From: an uncultured Atopobium sp.
Lineage (GTDB): Bacteria > Actinomycetota > Coriobacteriia > Coriobacteriales > Atopobiaceae
Direction: 5' to 3'
NCBI GenBank assembly: GCA_938036925.1
Contig: CALHVU010000046.1
Coordinates: 1 to 53,169, forward strand
DNA: 53,169 nt
Position numbers and translations under genes: made by a program. Below, piece after piece: positions 33,326-41,491 of this stretch. Numbering within the stretch: the first letter of the stretch is position 1; every line of letters begins with the position of its first letter. The notes below the pieces were generated by a model, which saw only the letters and a list, made by a program, of their open reading frames with translations, was not told the DNA's origin and did not search any database.

Positions 33326-34285
33326 ATGACACGTGAAGAGCTCAAAAAGCTTCATGTAGCAGTTGTTTCAGGTGGCTGGTCAGACGAGCATGAGATTGCA
33401 ATGGAGTCTGGCAAGCAGTGTGCAGCAGCACTCAAAGAAGCTGGCTTTACCAGTGTTGACCTGCTTGATGTTGCAGAAAAAGACTTTGTAGTTACCCTTG
33501 CTCAGGGCGGTTATGATGTCGTGTACGTTGCTATGCACGGTCGTTTTGGTGAGGATGGCTGCATCCAAGGTCTTCTCGAGATTCTGCACATTCCTTACAC
33601 GTTTTCTGGCGTCCTTGCGTCTGCTATGGGAACTGAAAAAGAGCTGTCGAAGCTCATGTATAGGGAGGCAGGCGTTCCAACTCCTAAGGGAATTGACGTT
33701 GCCGCAGGTACTGTCTTCACAGATGAGCAGGTAGACAAGCTTATTGAAGACCTCGGACTCCCTATGTTTGTAAAGCCTTCTGGCAACGGCTCCAGCTACG
33801 GCGTTACGCGCGTTACTTCGCGAGAAGAACTTCCCGCTGCACTTGAACTTGCAGGCGAGCAGGGCGAGCGCATCCTAATCGAGGAGAGCATTGAGGGAAC
33901 GGAGATTACCGTTCCTGTCATTGGTAATGAGGACCCAACAGCTCTGCCAATCGTTGAGATTGTTACGGGCGATGAGTTCTACAGCATTAAAACAAAATAT
34001 GAGCCAGCATCCCTGCACCATGTGATTCCAGCTCGTCTTGAGCCTGCAGTGTATGCACGTGCTCAGGAGCTAGCTATCAAGGCTCACAATGCACTTGGTT
34101 GCCGCGGCGTTTCTCGTAGTGACTTTATTGTTACGAAGGACGGCGTCCCAGTGGTACTGGAGACAAATACCATTCCTGGTATGACTGCCCGTTCTTTGCT
34201 GCCTGATTCTGCACGTACCGGCGGCATTGATTTCCCTGAGCTCTGCACTCGCTTTATTGAGTTTGCACTTGAGGATCGCCAGTAG
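33326..34285 (+). CDS. ddl: D-alanine--D-alanine ligase
   Basis: 319 residues, ATP-grasp enzyme joining two D-alanines for the peptidoglycan stem. Visible are the N-terminal VSGGWSDEHEIAMESG, the HGRFGEDGCIQGLLEILHIPYTFSG block, MFVKPSGNGSSYGVTRV for ATP binding, and the metal-binding VLETNTIPGMTARSLLPDSAR. The ATG at 33326 follows GAAGGAG; longer in-frame starts lack a ribosome binding site. Eleven bases separate it from the next gene, so the two probably form an operon. Confidence 0.95.
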   Translation: MTREELKKLHVAVVSGGWSDEHEIAMESGKQCAAALKEAGFTSVDLLDVAEKDFVVTLAQGGYDVVYVAMHGRFGEDGCIQGLLEILHIPYTFSGVLASAMGTEKELSKLMYREAGVPTPKGIDVAAGTVFTDEQVDKLIEDLGLPMFVKPSGNGSSYGVTRVTSREELPAALELAGEQGERILIEESIEGTEITVPVIGNEDPTALPIVEIVTGDEFYSIKTKYEPASLHHVIPARLEPAVYARAQELAIKAHNALGCRGVSRSDFIVTKDGVPVVLETNTIPGMTARSLLPDSARTGGIDFPELCTRFIEFALEDRQ

Positions 34286-34296
34286 ATTTGTAGGTT

Positions 34297-37200
34297 ATGA
34301 CCAGCACTAAAAGCGCTACACAAAAACTAGAAGAACTTATTCTTCCGGGCACCCCCTCTGCGGTTCGCAAGAAGTATTTAGAACTTGCAGAGAGGGCGGA
34401 GCATGAGTCGTTTGATGTCTTAGAGGACGACATTGTTGTTTTGGATACCGAGACAACAGGTCTGTCCTTTAAGAAATGCTCTCTTATTGAGATTTCTGCT
34501 GCTAAATTGAGTGGCAGAGAGATCGTGGAGCGCTTTCAGACTTTTGTTGATCCAGGGTGTCCAATTCCAGAAGAGATTACGGCCCTCACTTCAATCACCG
34601 ATGAAGACGTTAAGGGCGCGCCAAGCGCAAAGGAAGCAGTTGCTGCTCTTGCAGAATTTGTTGGCGGACTTCCAGTTCTGGCACATAACGCTACCTTTGA
34701 CCGTACGTTTATTGAACGAGTACCTGGTGGAACTTCGGTCTCTGATACCTGGATTGATACGCTGTCGCTTTCACGCATAGCTCTACCTAGGCTTTCTTCG
34801 CACAAGCTTTCTAGCATGGCTGAAGCGTTTGGCACCATGAAAGTCACCCACCGCGCAAGCGACGACGTAGATGCCCTTTGCGGCATGTGGCGCATCTTGC
34901 TTTTGGGACTTATGAATCTGCCCCGCGGGCTTCTCGCCAAATTGGCGTCAATGCACGATGGAGTGGAGTGGACGTTTAGGCCGATCTTCTCGTATTTGTC
35001 GAAGATGAAAGAAGAAGAGGCTGTTCGGCGCGGCGTTGCAAAAGAAGACGCAACGGGAGCCGAGCTTGCAGACGCGGAGATTTCGGGCACGTTCTTCTCG
35101 CTCAAAGACATTCGTAGTCAGCTCGTTGCCGACATAAAAGCAAAGGCGAGAAGGGACGCGGATGACCCAGAGACGCCTGCTATGCTGCCGATTTCTAAGG
35201 ACGAGATTCATCGGGCATTTGCTAAGCCAGGCGTTGTCTCACAGATGTACGACAAATTTGAGACGCGTAGCGAGCAGGTAAGCATGTCCGTTGAGGTCAG
35301 AAATGCGCTGGTCACTTCTTCACATAGAGAGCTTGAAGCTGGAACTGGCATTGGCAAGTCAATTGCATACCTGCTGCCTGAGGTGCTCTTTGCGCAGAAA
35401 AACGATGTTACGGTAGGTATTGCTACAAAGACAAACGCGCTGACCGATCAGCTTGTTGCGCACGACCTTCCAGCGCTTGCGAAGGCGCTTCCTAACGGGT
35501 TGAGTTTTTGCAGCTTAAAGGGGTACGAGCATTATCCGTGCTTGCATCGTGTTGATAGAGCTGCCCTTGAAGAGCTTCCGCTGACGCTGATTGACCAGGA
35601 AGGCCGCTCGAGCAATAGCGTTGCCTCAGATATGCTGACCGCAATTGCTGTGATTTATGCATACGCATGCCAGTCAGCCGACGGCGATTTGGATGCGCTG
35701 GGTATTCGTTGGCGTTCAGTTCCACGCGAGATGGTAACCATCAAGGCTGCAGAGTGTCTGCGCTCCAAGTGCCCCTATTACCCTCACGAGTGCTTTGTTC
35801 ATGGAGCTCGTAAACGTGCAGGATCTTCAGATGTTGTGGTGACCAACCACTCTCTGTTGCTTAGAAACGTTACTGCTGACGGTAAAATTCTGCCTCCTAT
35901 CAGGCATTGGGTAATCGATGAGGCTCATGGTTTTGAAGCTGAAGCTCGCCGTCAGTGGGCAGTAGAAATCTCTGCCAAAGAAATGCGAAACGGCTTTGAG
36001 CTGCTTGGAGGCATCAAGTCTGGTGCTATCCACGCCGCTATGGTGGGTGCTGCCAATCTTGAGGACTCTACGCTGCTCACCGGGCTTCTCACGCGCTCTG
36101 CTGCCGCAGTTCAGCGAGCCATGGCAGCAATGGGCAACCTTATGGCCACTGTGCATGAGCTAGCTCCGTTGGCTAAAAGTGATGGTGGCTATAACTCCCT
36201 TCAGCTTTGGATTAACGACGAGGTAAGAGAAACAGAGGAATGGAAAGAGGTCTTGGAGACCGCTTCAGTTGCTCTTTCTGCTCTTGAAGAAGCAGCGCTT
36301 CGTATAGGAAAAACCACCGAGGCGCTCATTGCATCAGCTCCAAACCTTGCAAGCAACTTGAGTGAGGCGGGGGTGTTCTTGAGCACCCTTCTGGAGTCGT
36401 TGAAGCTCATTTGCGAGGGAACAGACAAGAGTTACGTCTATTCAGCAAAGCTGACTCGACTGAAGCGTGATATTGGCTCTGAGGCTCTTGTGGCTGAGAA
36501 GCTTGATATTGGAGCAGAGCTGGCAGAGAAGTGGCTTCCTGAGACGCACTCTGTTGTGTTTACTTCGGCGACCATTGCCGTTGGAGATGATTTCTCGCAT
36601 TTTGAGCACGCTGTTGGCCTGGATAGAGGCGCCTTTGAACACAAGAGTTTGCACTTAGAGTCAAGCTTTGACTACGAGAATCATATGGCTGTCTTTGTGG
36701 CCGAGGACATGCCTGCACCAACTGATCCAGGTTACCTAGACGCTCTGGAAAAGCTGCTATACGACGTTCATGTTCAGATGGGCGGCTCAGTGCTGACGCT
36801 CTTTACCAACAGACGCGATATGGAACGCCTCTATGAAGCGTTGGAGCCACGCTTGAGTGAGCAGGGCCTTAATCTTGCCTGCCAGGAGCGCTCTTCTTCT
36901 GCTCGACGTGTTCGTGAAAAGTTCCTAGCCGAAAAGAACCTCTCGCTGTTTGCTCTTAAATCGTTCTGGGAAGGCTTTGATGCTGCGGGAGACACGCTTA
37001 GGTGTGTAGTAATTCCTAAGCTTCCGTTTGCAAGCCCTAATGAACCGCTGGTCAAAGAGCGTGAAGCGCGAGAAGATCGTGCGTGGTGGCGTTATTCTCT
37101 GCCAGAGGCGGTAATTGCAACAAAGCAGGCCGCTGGTCGCCTTATTAGAAGTGCTGAGGATAAGGGCGTTTTGGTGCTTGCCGATTCCAGGCTAGTATCC

Positions 37201-37314
37201 AAGCGATATGGCAGCTCGTTCTTAAAATCGCTACCCAACAAGAACTACCAGCGTGTCTTGACAAAGGACATCTCCGAGCAAATTGCCAAGTGGCGAGAAG
37301 AACACGACGCTTAG
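34297..37314 (+). CDS. DnaQ-type exonuclease fused to DinG-family helicase
   Basis: 1005 residues. Residues about 45-200 form a DEDD exonuclease: VLDTETTGLS, then HNATFDRTFIE and HRASDDVDA. From about residue 310 an XPD/DinG-like helicase follows: Walker A GTGIGKS, possible iron-sulfur cysteines around CLRSKCPYYPHECF, DEAH box VIDEAHGFE, motif TSATIAVG, and QAAGRLIRSAEDKG near the end. A similar fusion is known as DinG of Bacillus and Staphylococcus, where the helicase activity may be lost. Here the Walker A and DEAH are intact and a cysteine set is present, so it may unwind DNA. It lies right behind ddl. Confidence 0.92.
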   Translation: MTSTKSATQKLEELILPGTPSAVRKKYLELAERAEHESFDVLEDDIVVLDTETTGLSFKKCSLIEISAAKLSGREIVERFQTFVDPGCPIPEEITALTSITDEDVKGAPSAKEAVAALAEFVGGLPVLAHNATFDRTFIERVPGGTSVSDTWIDTLSLSRIALPRLSSHKLSSMAEAFGTMKVTHRASDDVDALCGMWRILLLGLMNLPRGLLAKLASMHDGVEWTFRPIFSYLSKMKEEEAVRRGVAKEDATGAELADAEISGTFFSLKDIRSQLVADIKAKARRDADDPETPAMLPISKDEIHRAFAKPGVVSQMYDKFETRSEQVSMSVEVRNALVTSSHRELEAGTGIGKSIAYLLPEVLFAQKNDVTVGIATKTNALTDQLVAHDLPALAKALPNGLSFCSLKGYEHYPCLHRVDRAALEELPLTLIDQEGRSSNSVASDMLTAIAVIYAYACQSADGDLDALGIRWRSVPREMVTIKAAECLRSKCPYYPHECFVHGARKRAGSSDVVVTNHSLLLRNVTADGKILPPIRHWVIDEAHGFEAEARRQWAVEISAKEMRNGFELLGGIKSGAIHAAMVGAANLEDSTLLTGLLTRSAAAVQRAMAAMGNLMATVHELAPLAKSDGGYNSLQLWINDEVRETEEWKEVLETASVALSALEEAALRIGKTTEALIASAPNLASNLSEAGVFLSTLLESLKLICEGTDKSYVYSAKLTRLKRDIGSEALVAEKLDIGAELAEKWLPETHSVVFTSATIAVGDDFSHFEHAVGLDRGAFEHKSLHLESSFDYENHMAVFVAEDMPAPTDPGYLDALEKLLYDVHVQMGGSVLTLFTNRRDMERLYEALEPRLSEQGLNLACQERSSSARRVREKFLAEKNLSLFALKSFWEGFDAAGDTLRCVVIPKLPFASPNEPLVKEREAREDRAWWRYSLPEAVIATKQAAGRLIRSAEDKGVLVLADSRLVSKRYGSSFLKSLPNKNYQRVLTKDISEQIAKWREEHDA

Positions 37315-37338
37315 CAGGGATGCGATTATCTGATTGGC

Positions 37339-38325
37339 TTAGAGCTGCTCTTCTGCAGCAAGCAAAGACGCAGCGTAAGTGCGCATTGCGTGCATCACGG
37401 CCTTGTCTTTGGTTGTTACTTTTCCCTTAAGGGCAAGCAATCGCTGTAGCAGCCACGTTCCGCCGTAGTAGGGGATAGTTGCTTTAATTTCTGCAGCATT
37501 GCGCTGGCTTCCAACTGTTTTAAGTCCCGGCCACGAATAGTGCGTAAGAGCGTTTTTATCAAAGAAGGTAAGCTCTACCAGCTGAGATTTTTCTTGCATA
37601 GCAGAACCTTGCACGCGTTCCGCAAGCTTTCTGTGCTCAAATGAAGCGGATTGCGTTTCAATGCAGCTCATTCGATTGACCCTAAAGACCCTTTGTTGCT
37701 CTAGGTCTAGATCAACCCCTTCAACAAGCCACCCATTTTCTCCGTATGACAGCTTATAGGGAAGAACCTCTCTCTGGCTAATTGCAGTATCTCTATCACC
37801 GCGAGCTTCTGCAACAGACGCCTCAGAGCGATAGTCGAATGAAATAACTTGTGATTCTGCAATTGCATTTGAGCAGGTGAGGAACGCGTTTACTTCTTTA
37901 GGGTGACTTTTGGAGACAAGAGAGACCGAAGACCCGCCCGGTGAAGAGCTTCTTGTATATGGAGGCTTCAAGAGGCTCCAAAATGCACTTTCTTGGGGCA
38001 AAGTAAGAGCGGTAAAAGCCTCTTTGAGCGCTAGGCTTTCTTCACCCGTTAAGACAAGTCTGCGAGCAGTAAAGGGAGACTCTCCGACAAGTGTCAGAGT
38101 ATCTTGGTCTCCCGTAAGGGGGAGGGGAAGATAGCCATTCTCGTCCGTGAGCTGCAAAAGCTCCATCAGAATAGCAGCCTCTTCAGAGGAGATGCCAAAT
38201 CGTGACTGAACCGCGCTTAGCTCAACGGCGTCAAAAGACTCCCTCAATGCAGAAGCAAGCAGTATGAGCTTATAGACAGCTGACGATATGTTTTTTCTTC
38301 CAAAAGAGGTGTTTTTAACAGCCAT
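37339..38325 (-). CDS. WYL-domain transcriptional regulator, PafC-like
   Basis: 328 residues. An N-terminal winged-helix region (SSAVYKLILLASALRESFDAVELSAVQSRFGISSEEAAILMELLQL) precedes a WYL domain with SFDYRSEA, GWLVEGVDLDLEQQRVFRVNRM and a C-terminal WCX-like part. The ATG at 38325 follows GAGG at a 6-base spacing. It overlaps the other WYL gene by 11 bases, resembling the paired pafB/pafC regulators of actinobacteria, which respond to DNA damage through a ligand bound by WYL. No proteasome genes are in the window, so the target is unknown. Confidence 0.82.
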   Translation of the reverse strand: MAVKNTSFGRKNISSAVYKLILLASALRESFDAVELSAVQSRFGISSEEAAILMELLQLTDENGYLPLPLTGDQDTLTLVGESPFTARRLVLTGEESLALKEAFTALTLPQESAFWSLLKPPYTRSSSPGGSSVSLVSKSHPKEVNAFLTCSNAIAESQVISFDYRSEASVAEARGDRDTAISQREVLPYKLSYGENGWLVEGVDLDLEQQRVFRVNRMSCIETQSASFEHRKLAERVQGSAMQEKSQLVELTFFDKNALTHYSWPGLKTVGSQRNAAEIKATIPYYGGTWLLQRLLALKGKVTTKDKAVMHAMRTYAASLLAAEEQL

Positions 38326-39295
38326 TGGCAACCTCGCTTAAAGACTCTTTCCACTTTGCGAGAAGAGACTCCGGAGACCTTGGAATTAATCCATGAGCAA
38401 GAATCCAAGACAAAGCGAGGTCTTCATGAGCGTAAGTTACGGTCCACAAAGCGCCATTAGAGAGGGGCTCAACATCCCCTTGCCCCTGAGAGAAATGCTC
38501 AAAAGCAGCGAGTATGTTTTTGGGGATAAATGTAGTAAGAACGCCAGTCTGTAATCCAAGCTGGAAATCAAGAAGGTTATAGTCTTTTGAATCAAATTCT
38601 TCTGGTATGGAGAAGAACTCATTTTTAAGAATTGCGGCATCTAAAACACGGTCAACACGAAAAGTTTTGATGGAAGCGGTCTCAGTGGTGGATGAAAAAT
38701 CTTGGGCCACAAAGTAGAGAAGTCCCTGTGAAACAAAGAAATCCAGTACGCCCAAATCTTTTTGTTTAACCAGGTCCTGTGAATTTGTGTAGGTGATGTT
38801 TATCAGTTGTTTAGAGCTGAGAGATTCGTATAGAACAGGAAAGACTTTGCTTTGGGAAGAAGCATTGAGTTTTTGGCTGTCTGGTTTGCCTGAGTTCGAA
38901 GAATAAAAGTTACCCACAATTTTAGAGAGCGCGTTTCTCAAATTCTCTTGGTACACAAAAGTTGTATCAGTGAGAATTGCACTGCAGATTACAAGCAGCT
39001 GATTGGCATCTTCAGGGCTTAAGTCGTACGAGGAATCAAAGAAATTCGAGTCCGAAAGATAGAATGACTTTTCTTTTCCCGTTTTTACCTCTGTAATTGC
39101 AAACCCAAGCTGTTTCAAAACAGTGCGATCTCTTGAAAAAGTTCTTAAAGCAGAATCGGTAGATAAATCTGAGTAAATTGCCGTATATATTTCTGCCGAG
39201 GGTAGAGGTCCCTTTTGAAGTAGCAGCATAAATAGCGAGAAAATCCTCCAGGCACCCAGTTCATTATTACCTAGAGTTTGATCGTTTGGAGCCAT
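38315..39295 (-). CDS. WYL-domain transcriptional regulator, PafB-like
   Basis: 326 residues. The N-terminal winged-helix domain reads WRIFSLFMLLLQKGPLPSAEIYTAIYSDLSTDSALRTFSRDRTVLKQLGF, followed by a WYL domain with LINITYTNSQDLVKQKDLGVLDFFVSQGLLYFVAQD and TFRVDRVLDA. The ATG at 39295 is chosen for the GGAGG five bases before it. It is first of the overlapping pair and divergent from the M28-like gene with a 189-base AT-rich gap. Confidence 0.82.
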   Translation of the reverse strand: MAPNDQTLGNNELGAWRIFSLFMLLLQKGPLPSAEIYTAIYSDLSTDSALRTFSRDRTVLKQLGFAITEVKTGKEKSFYLSDSNFFDSSYDLSPEDANQLLVICSAILTDTTFVYQENLRNALSKIVGNFYSSNSGKPDSQKLNASSQSKVFPVLYESLSSKQLINITYTNSQDLVKQKDLGVLDFFVSQGLLYFVAQDFSSTTETASIKTFRVDRVLDAAILKNEFFSIPEEFDSKDYNLLDFQLGLQTGVLTTFIPKNILAAFEHFSQGQGDVEPLSNGALWTVTYAHEDLALSWILAHGLIPRSPESLLAKWKESLSEVANGC

Positions 39296-39484
39296 ATCCA
39301 CCTCCCGCTTTTTGCTAGTTGAACTCAAATCTCTCTAAACATATACGAAAGTTTTTGATATTTAGTGCAGAATTTCTAAATTTGGACGTAAAAATACACT
39401 TTAACCGCTATATTTCGATATAAGACGTATACTAATGACGTATATATGAAACCTGTCAGAAGACATGCCAACGAAGGACGTAGT

Positions 39485-41410
39485 ATGGCCATCACACATG
39501 ACTATGTTGACTATCTAGACGAGCAGATTGATATTGCTCCTGCCGGTAGCCAAGAGGAGCTTCAGGCTGCTCAAACCATTGCTGAAGAAATGAAACTTCA
39601 CGGGCTTGAGGCAACTATTGAAGAATTTGACGCTAAGTCTATTAAGAGTCTTGGCTACTCAATCTATCTAATCCTCCTCTTCATTGGCGTTATTTTTGCA
39701 GGCACTAGTAATGCAGCACTCATTGCTTTTGGCGTTCTGCTTGTCGCTGGTTTTGGCGCACTTACGTGTCTCAAGTATTTTGGTAATGACATTCTTGGCT
39801 CATTTGGATCTTCTATTAGAAGCCAGAACGTTGTTGCTAAACACGAAGCCACTGGTGAGCTTGTTGCAAAAGGCAATCGTCCAATCGTAATTGTTGCTCA
39901 CTATGACTCTCCACATACAAACTTCCTTGTTGAGTCTCTTGTAGCAAAATACGTACCACTTGTACAGAGGTATGCGCGTTGGTGTGTAGTTGCCGTGTTT
40001 GTTGCTACGTTTATTCAGATTCTTCGTTTCCTTCCTGATCCAGTTCGTGTTCTTTTCTGGATTGTTGGTATTCTTGCAGCTCTTCCACTTGTTGCTCTTT
40101 CTGTCGCAACCATTGCAGAGCGTTTTGCACCTTGCACTATTGGCGCAAACAACAACAAGTCTTCAGTTGCGGCACTTCTTGGTATTCTCGAGAATGTCCG
40201 TCCTACTGGTCATCGACCCGAGGTTGTTCATCATTTTGCAGGAGATGCAGCTGCACTTATCCCAGAGCCTGATGAAGTGGAAGGCGTCCGCCACGGCGAG
40301 GAAGTTCTTAATTCACTGGGCATTCTTCCTGAGGATTGCGAAGTAAGCTACGTTGCTTATGACACTACTGGCGCAAGCCAGACTGCATCTCTCGAGGATG
40401 TTGCAGAGGCTGTAAATGCGACAACAGAAGAAGAGCAGACTGAGGATACTTCTGCTGACAACACCGTTGCGTATGGTTCTGTTGACGATGAGCTCAATGC
40501 AACTATGAAGCAGGTTCATGAGTCCGCTGACGCAGATGCAACGCAAGTTCAGCCTGAAACTGCACATGAGCTGCACGCCAAGAATGATTTTGCTCGCCGT
40601 GCATCCCTCTTTGATCTTCCTGATCCTTCTGGCGACGCCGTTGATCCTCTAGCTCCATCTTCCGAGCCAGCTCCTCACTATGTTCCAGCTCCAACATCTG
40701 CGCCTTCTCCAGAGGCAGAAGATGCAGAGAGCCCATTCGACACCATTTCGGCTGATGAGGGTCTCACAGAGGCACAGGACGCAAAGACTCCTGAGGCAAA
40801 GCGTCGCTCCTTTAGACTCTTTGGTCGTAACGACGGACCATCGGATGACTGGAAGGGCGGTGCAGCACCATCTGCTGAGAATCGTGAAGAGACCGACTCT
40901 GAAGATGCAGCCGCTATTTCTGAGGATGATCTTCGTAATGCTGTTCTTTCACTTTCTGATGACGAGCTCATTGCACACGACATTTGGTTTGTTGCACTTG
41001 GAGCCTCTGACTTTGACCACGCAGGCATGAGGGAGTTCCTTGCAAAGCACAGAACTGATATTCGCGGTGCTTTCCTCATTAACCTTGATTGTGTTGGTGC
41101 TGGTTCGCTTTCCATTCTTAAGAATGAGGGAATTGGCAACGTCCGCCGCGCTGATCGCAGAATGACTCGACTCCTTTCTACTATTGCAGCTGATCTTCAT
41201 ATTGATGTTGAGCAGAGTGCATTTGACTGGGGCACCACTGATGCAACTCCTGCAATGCAGAATTCAGTTCGTTCTGTTACCTTGATGGGCTTGAATGAGG
41301 ATGGACTTCCTGCGCTTAGCCACACCGCTGCTGATGTTCGCGAGAACGTTAATGCTGGTCAGTGTGCTGACGCTGCAGCCCTTGTTACTGAGCTTATTAG
41401 ACGCTCATAA
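39485..41410 (+). CDS. Membrane-embedded M28-like peptidase with altered active site
   Basis: 641 residues (ATG 39485, preceded by GAAGGAC). Two pairs of hydrophobic segments (about 57-98 and 165-210) flank the first metal motif AHYDSPHT (His139, Asp141). The next M28 motif, normally GADDNASG, reads GANNNKSSV (220-228), so the metal-bridging Asp is Asn. A long acidic, low-complexity insert (about 240-495) follows. Where the catalytic Glu-Glu is expected the sequence is VALGASDFDHAG. The later NLDCVGAG and LSHTAAD keep an Asp and a His. It is probably a membrane M28 relative with reduced or no peptidase activity, unless the fold uses other ligands. Confidence 0.75.
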   Translation: MAITHDYVDYLDEQIDIAPAGSQEELQAAQTIAEEMKLHGLEATIEEFDAKSIKSLGYSIYLILLFIGVIFAGTSNAALIAFGVLLVAGFGALTCLKYFGNDILGSFGSSIRSQNVVAKHEATGELVAKGNRPIVIVAHYDSPHTNFLVESLVAKYVPLVQRYARWCVVAVFVATFIQILRFLPDPVRVLFWIVGILAALPLVALSVATIAERFAPCTIGANNNKSSVAALLGILENVRPTGHRPEVVHHFAGDAAALIPEPDEVEGVRHGEEVLNSLGILPEDCEVSYVAYDTTGASQTASLEDVAEAVNATTEEEQTEDTSADNTVAYGSVDDELNATMKQVHESADADATQVQPETAHELHAKNDFARRASLFDLPDPSGDAVDPLAPSSEPAPHYVPAPTSAPSPEAEDAESPFDTISADEGLTEAQDAKTPEAKRRSFRLFGRNDGPSDDWKGGAAPSAENREETDSEDAAAISEDDLRNAVLSLSDDELIAHDIWFVALGASDFDHAGMREFLAKHRTDIRGAFLINLDCVGAGSLSILKNEGIGNVRRADRRMTRLLSTIAADLHIDVEQSAFDWGTTDATPAMQNSVRSVTLMGLNEDGLPALSHTAADVRENVNAGQCADAAALVTELIRRS

Positions 41411-41437
41411 ACGAACAAGAAACTAGTACAAATTTTT

Positions 41438-41467
41438 AAGAAAGGGCAGAGAGTTCTGCCCTTTCTT
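41438..41467. terminator. Bidirectional terminator between the M28-like and adhesin genes
   Basis: A 13-bp stem (41438-41450 with 41455-41467) with loop GAGT. It ends TTCTTTGTTTG on the plus strand and TTCTTAAAAATTTG on the minus strand, and serves the two convergent genes. Confidence 0.85.
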
Positions 41468-41491
41468 TGTTTGTAAGGCCAGACTACACAA

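Noticed and set aside
34297..37314. Two separate genes (exonuclease and helicase)
   Set aside because: The frame is continuous with no internal ribosome binding site, and DnaQ-DinG fusions are an established form.
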